From: Alphaproteobacteria bacterium | Lineage (GTDB): Bacteria > Pseudomonadota > Alphaproteobacteria > RF32 > CAG-239 | Direction of reading: 5' to 3' | Assembly (NCBI GenBank): GCA_017475705.1 | Contig: JAFVFB010000035.1 | Location: 1-46,862, forward strand | DNA length: 46,862 bases | Part shown: positions 45,137 through 46,862 of the stretch, in pieces | How the letters are laid out: each line of letters opens with the position of its first letter | How positions within the stretch are numbered: the first letter of the stretch is position 1 | Position numbers and translations under genes: made by a program | The notes under the pieces: model-generated | What the model was told of the DNA's origin: nothing | Databases searched by the model: none | What the model saw: the letters and a program-made list of their open reading frames with translations, nothing else

Positions 45137-45186
45137 CAAAAAAAATCCTCTCATTAAAGCAATTACAATTGCTATAAAAAGAGGAA
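45137..45186 (-). terminator. Long bipartite hairpin terminator of the 45198 gene
   Basis: On the minus strand CCTCT...AGCAATT-GT-AATTGCT...AGAGG followed by a run of T. The inner stem is perfect and the outer five pairs close it; it ends transcription of the membrane protein gene. Confidence 0.75.
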
Positions 45187-45197
45187 ATAGAAAGACA

Positions 45198-45569
45198 TCA
45201 ATCGTCCGTAATAGCATGGTTTTCTGCATCTCGCACATTATAAACTGTCAAAAAATACACAACATACCCGACAACGATAATAAGGCATAACATCATTCCG
45301 AATGAACATACCTTGGCCAAAGCCGATACACCCATATTAAAAGAGAGGGCTGCTCCCACTATCAACAATCCGCAAAGACGGAAAGCATAAGTGAAAAGCG
45401 AATGTCTGAAATAGATAGCTTCAATCAGCGAAAGAAACATCATCACCAACGCTACAGACAAAGAAATTGCAGCCGCAATTCCCTGATAGTGCAACAATAC
45501 AGCCACAAAAAACAGGACTGCCGACAATAGAATCAGTGGATAAACCACATTGTGCAATTTTTTCTTCAT
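45198..45569 (-). CDS. Small polytopic membrane protein
   Basis: A 123-residue protein with four hydrophobic helices (about 9-28, 31-49, 60-78 and 87-108) and a short acidic tail (RDAENHAITDD). The ribosome site is weak. It resembles no family I can name; four-helix proteins of this size include many small transporters and unknown inner-membrane proteins. It lies between the helical protein and the hydrolase, all on the minus strand. Confidence 0.7.
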   Translation of the reverse strand: MKKKLHNVVYPLILLSAVLFFVAVLLHYQGIAAAISLSVALVMMFLSLIEAIYFRHSLFTYAFRLCGLLIVGAALSFNMGVSALAKVCSFGMMLCLIIVVGYVVYFLTVYNVRDAENHAITDD

Positions 45570-45658
45570 AACAATTGTTTTTTATAATAATGGTAAATAG
45601 AAGTATAGTTTAACCACTAAAAAATTAAAAATCAAGTTGGCAAAACAGATATAAAATA

Positions 45659-46624
45659 CTATTTTACGCCATAAAGAAATAGTCTAAGTTGAGCCACAAT
45701 TAATGCTATGGCCGCCTGTGTTGCCGGCGTATCATGCAAAGCATTAAGCATTAAAAAATCATGCATTGTTCCATTAAAACGCACTGAAGCCACCGGAACC
45801 CCTGCTGCATCGAGCCGTCTGGCATAAGCTTCTCCTTCTGAGCACAAGACATCATTTTCAGCAGTAATCACCAATGCCGGCGGCAAGCAAGACAACTCTT
45901 CTAATAAAGCTTGCAAAGGACTGGCCTCTTTATGATGTCTTTTTTCCTTATCCGGCAGATACATATCCCAAAACCACTGCATAGCAGCTCTAGTCAACCA
46001 AGGACCATCATAAAACTGCCAATACGATTCGCTATCAAAATTAGCTGCTGTAACCGGATAAAGTAACACCTGCAAGCAGATACTCGGCGAAAAGCCTCTT
46101 TCTTTTGCCATAAAGGTTAAAATGGTTGCCATATTACCGCCAGCACTATCCCCCATCACCACAATATTTTTATGCAAAATATTGTAAAAAGCGGCATGTG
46201 TTTCCATAAAATACAAACCTTTGTATAAATCATCTAATAGAAACGGGAATTGCCTTTCTGGTGCATGTGTATAAAGGGGCAAAGCAATCACCGCCGGCAC
46301 AGATTTAGCAAGAGTTGTCAACAATTTTCTGTGTGTTATTTCATCGCCCATCACCCATCCGCCCCCATGGACATAATAAATCATTGCCAGCGGCACACTT
46401 GTATTTTGCGGAGAAATAAGCAAAATAGGGAGCTTACGCCCTTTATCCAATTCTACTTCGACATACTGCATTGAGACATCTGATGTAGCCGAACCGTCAT
46501 TTTGCAACTCCCTTAGCATTTGGCGTGCCTCTTGCGGCTGCATTTCTTCGATTGGTAATAATTTTTTTTGCGCTAAACGATTTATAAACTGCTGCTCCAG
46601 CTGAAAAAGATGATTTTCTGTCAT
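45659..46624 (-). CDS. Alpha/beta hydrolase of the HSL (acetyl-esterase) family
   Basis: A 321-residue cytoplasmic esterase or lipase-like enzyme. It has the HSL oxyanion motif HGGGW (86-90), the nucleophile elbow GDSAGG (Ser160), an acid in AENDV and a histidine in GTMHDF, so the catalytic triad is complete. Small ester substrates are likely. GGAGG lies before ATG 46624; a longer in-frame start at 46663 would add 13 residues. It starts a possible minus-strand transcript with the 45198 gene. Confidence 0.9.
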   Translation of the reverse strand: MTENHLFQLEQQFINRLAQKKLLPIEEMQPQEARQMLRELQNDGSATSDVSMQYVEVELDKGRKLPILLISPQNTSVPLAMIYYVHGGGWVMGDEITHRKLLTTLAKSVPAVIALPLYTHAPERQFPFLLDDLYKGLYFMETHAAFYNILHKNIVVMGDSAGGNMATILTFMAKERGFSPSICLQVLLYPVTAANFDSESYWQFYDGPWLTRAAMQWFWDMYLPDKEKRHHKEASPLQALLEELSCLPPALVITAENDVLCSEGEAYARRLDAAGVPVASVRFNGTMHDFLMLNALHDTPATQAAIALIVAQLRLFLYGVK

Positions 46625-46727
46625 AGCTTTTCCTCCCCCGTGCCACAAATAAGCACGAGACAAAGGAAATTCAAGCCATCAATAGTTTTAATAAATGATT
46701 TTTCTATGATGATAACAACAAGTGCAT

Positions 46728-46862
46728 GAAGATGTTTTTATGACCTGCCACGAAGGAATTAAGGAGATAGAAGGTAGGTGCTAGGAAGATCATCGCAAAC
46801 GACGTGTACAAAAAAGCGTACATGAGTGTGCGATGATGTTTCTATGACCTGCCGCGGAGGGA
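46728..46862. repeat. Tandem direct repeats around a GTGTAC/GTACATGA hairpin
   Basis: ATGACCTGCCACGAAGGA (46740-46757) and ATGACCTGCCGCGGAGGGA (46844-46862) are imperfect direct repeats 104 bases apart, and their left flanks (AGTG...GATG followed by T-rich sequence) also match. Between them ATCATCGCA (46789-46797) pairs perfectly with TGCGATGAT (46829-46837), enclosing GTGTAC (46804-46809) and GTACAT (46818-46823). The array continues beyond the window edge. No gene is seen downstream of 46624 except a 14-codon reading frame at 46740. Confidence 0.65.

Noticed and set aside
46740..46862. Possible CRISPR array
   Set aside because: Only two imperfect repeats are visible, the 104-base period is too long, the intervening sequence is itself a hairpin, and no cas gene is near.

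Overview
The window looks like chromosome from an AT-rich, Gram-negative alphaproteobacterium, probably host- or gut-associated. Evidence for the class: a GapR/DUF2312 protein, a DivL-type multi-PAS protein, an mreBCD-mrdA-rodA block, an ihfB-lapA-accD cluster and an lptF/G-lptD-surA-rsmA cluster. LPS export genes, outer-membrane proteins and peptidoglycan synthesis genes show a normal diderm envelope. No rRNA, tRNA, CRISPR array, transposase or integrase was seen.

Layout. 1-6.1 kb: end of an outer-membrane protein, dnaK behind a heat-shock type promoter, ugd, a small LTXXQ periplasmic protein, pyk and gapR. 6.1-8.2 kb: an arginine/agmatine-type antiporter and a pyruvoyl arginine decarboxylase broken by one in-frame TAG. 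8.3-13.7 kb: a minus-strand envelope operon lptF/G-lptD-surA-rsmA. 13.9-15.5 kb: a His-rich exported protein, grpE and a small XRE regulator. 15.5-17.8 kb: tsaB, ihfB-lapA-accD. 17.9-22.5 kb: a DivL-like PAS protein without a kinase module and a disordered partner, then a tight operon of an unknown protein, PTS EIIA(Man), HPr and a beta-class DNA methyltransferase. 22.6-30.4 kb: ftsH, unknown genes, rnhB, a rhodanese, a lipoprotein, prmA and an aminopeptidase P interrupted by one in-frame TAA. 30.4-33.6 kb: small lineage-specific genes, an isolated rplQ and an orphan VirB2-like pilin. 33.6-34.05 kb: a gene-free repeat-rich spacer. 34-36.2 kb: a U32 protein and a DUF3108 protein. 36.3-43.6 kb: ddl-miaA and mreBCD-mrdA-rodA. 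43.6-46.6 kb: a lipoprotein, two unknown proteins and an HSL-family hydrolase, ending in a second hairpin-repeat locus.

How the genes work together. Protein quality control (dnaK, grpE, ftsH) appears to be one heat-shock regulon: all three share CTTG-like/N18/CCTATAT-like promoters with identical spacing. Envelope assembly dominates the rest (LPS transport, SurA, LapA, Mre/Rod elongation, Ddl). The arginine decarboxylase/antiporter pair is an acid-resistance or arginine-consumption module that may be inactive. Compared with the usual alphaproteobacterial order, trpFBA is missing between lapA and accD, pdxA between surA and rsmA, dnaJ after dnaK, hrcA before grpE, and rpoA before rplQ. Together with two single-nonsense genes this fits a streamlining genome.

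The most novel signals are: (1) two hairpin elements 12.8 kb apart that share a GTGTAC/GTACATGA core but have unrelated, self-complementary outer arms; (2) the EIIA-HPr-methyltransferase operon; (3) the kinase-less DivL-like protein; and (4) the two nonsense-interrupted but otherwise intact genes.
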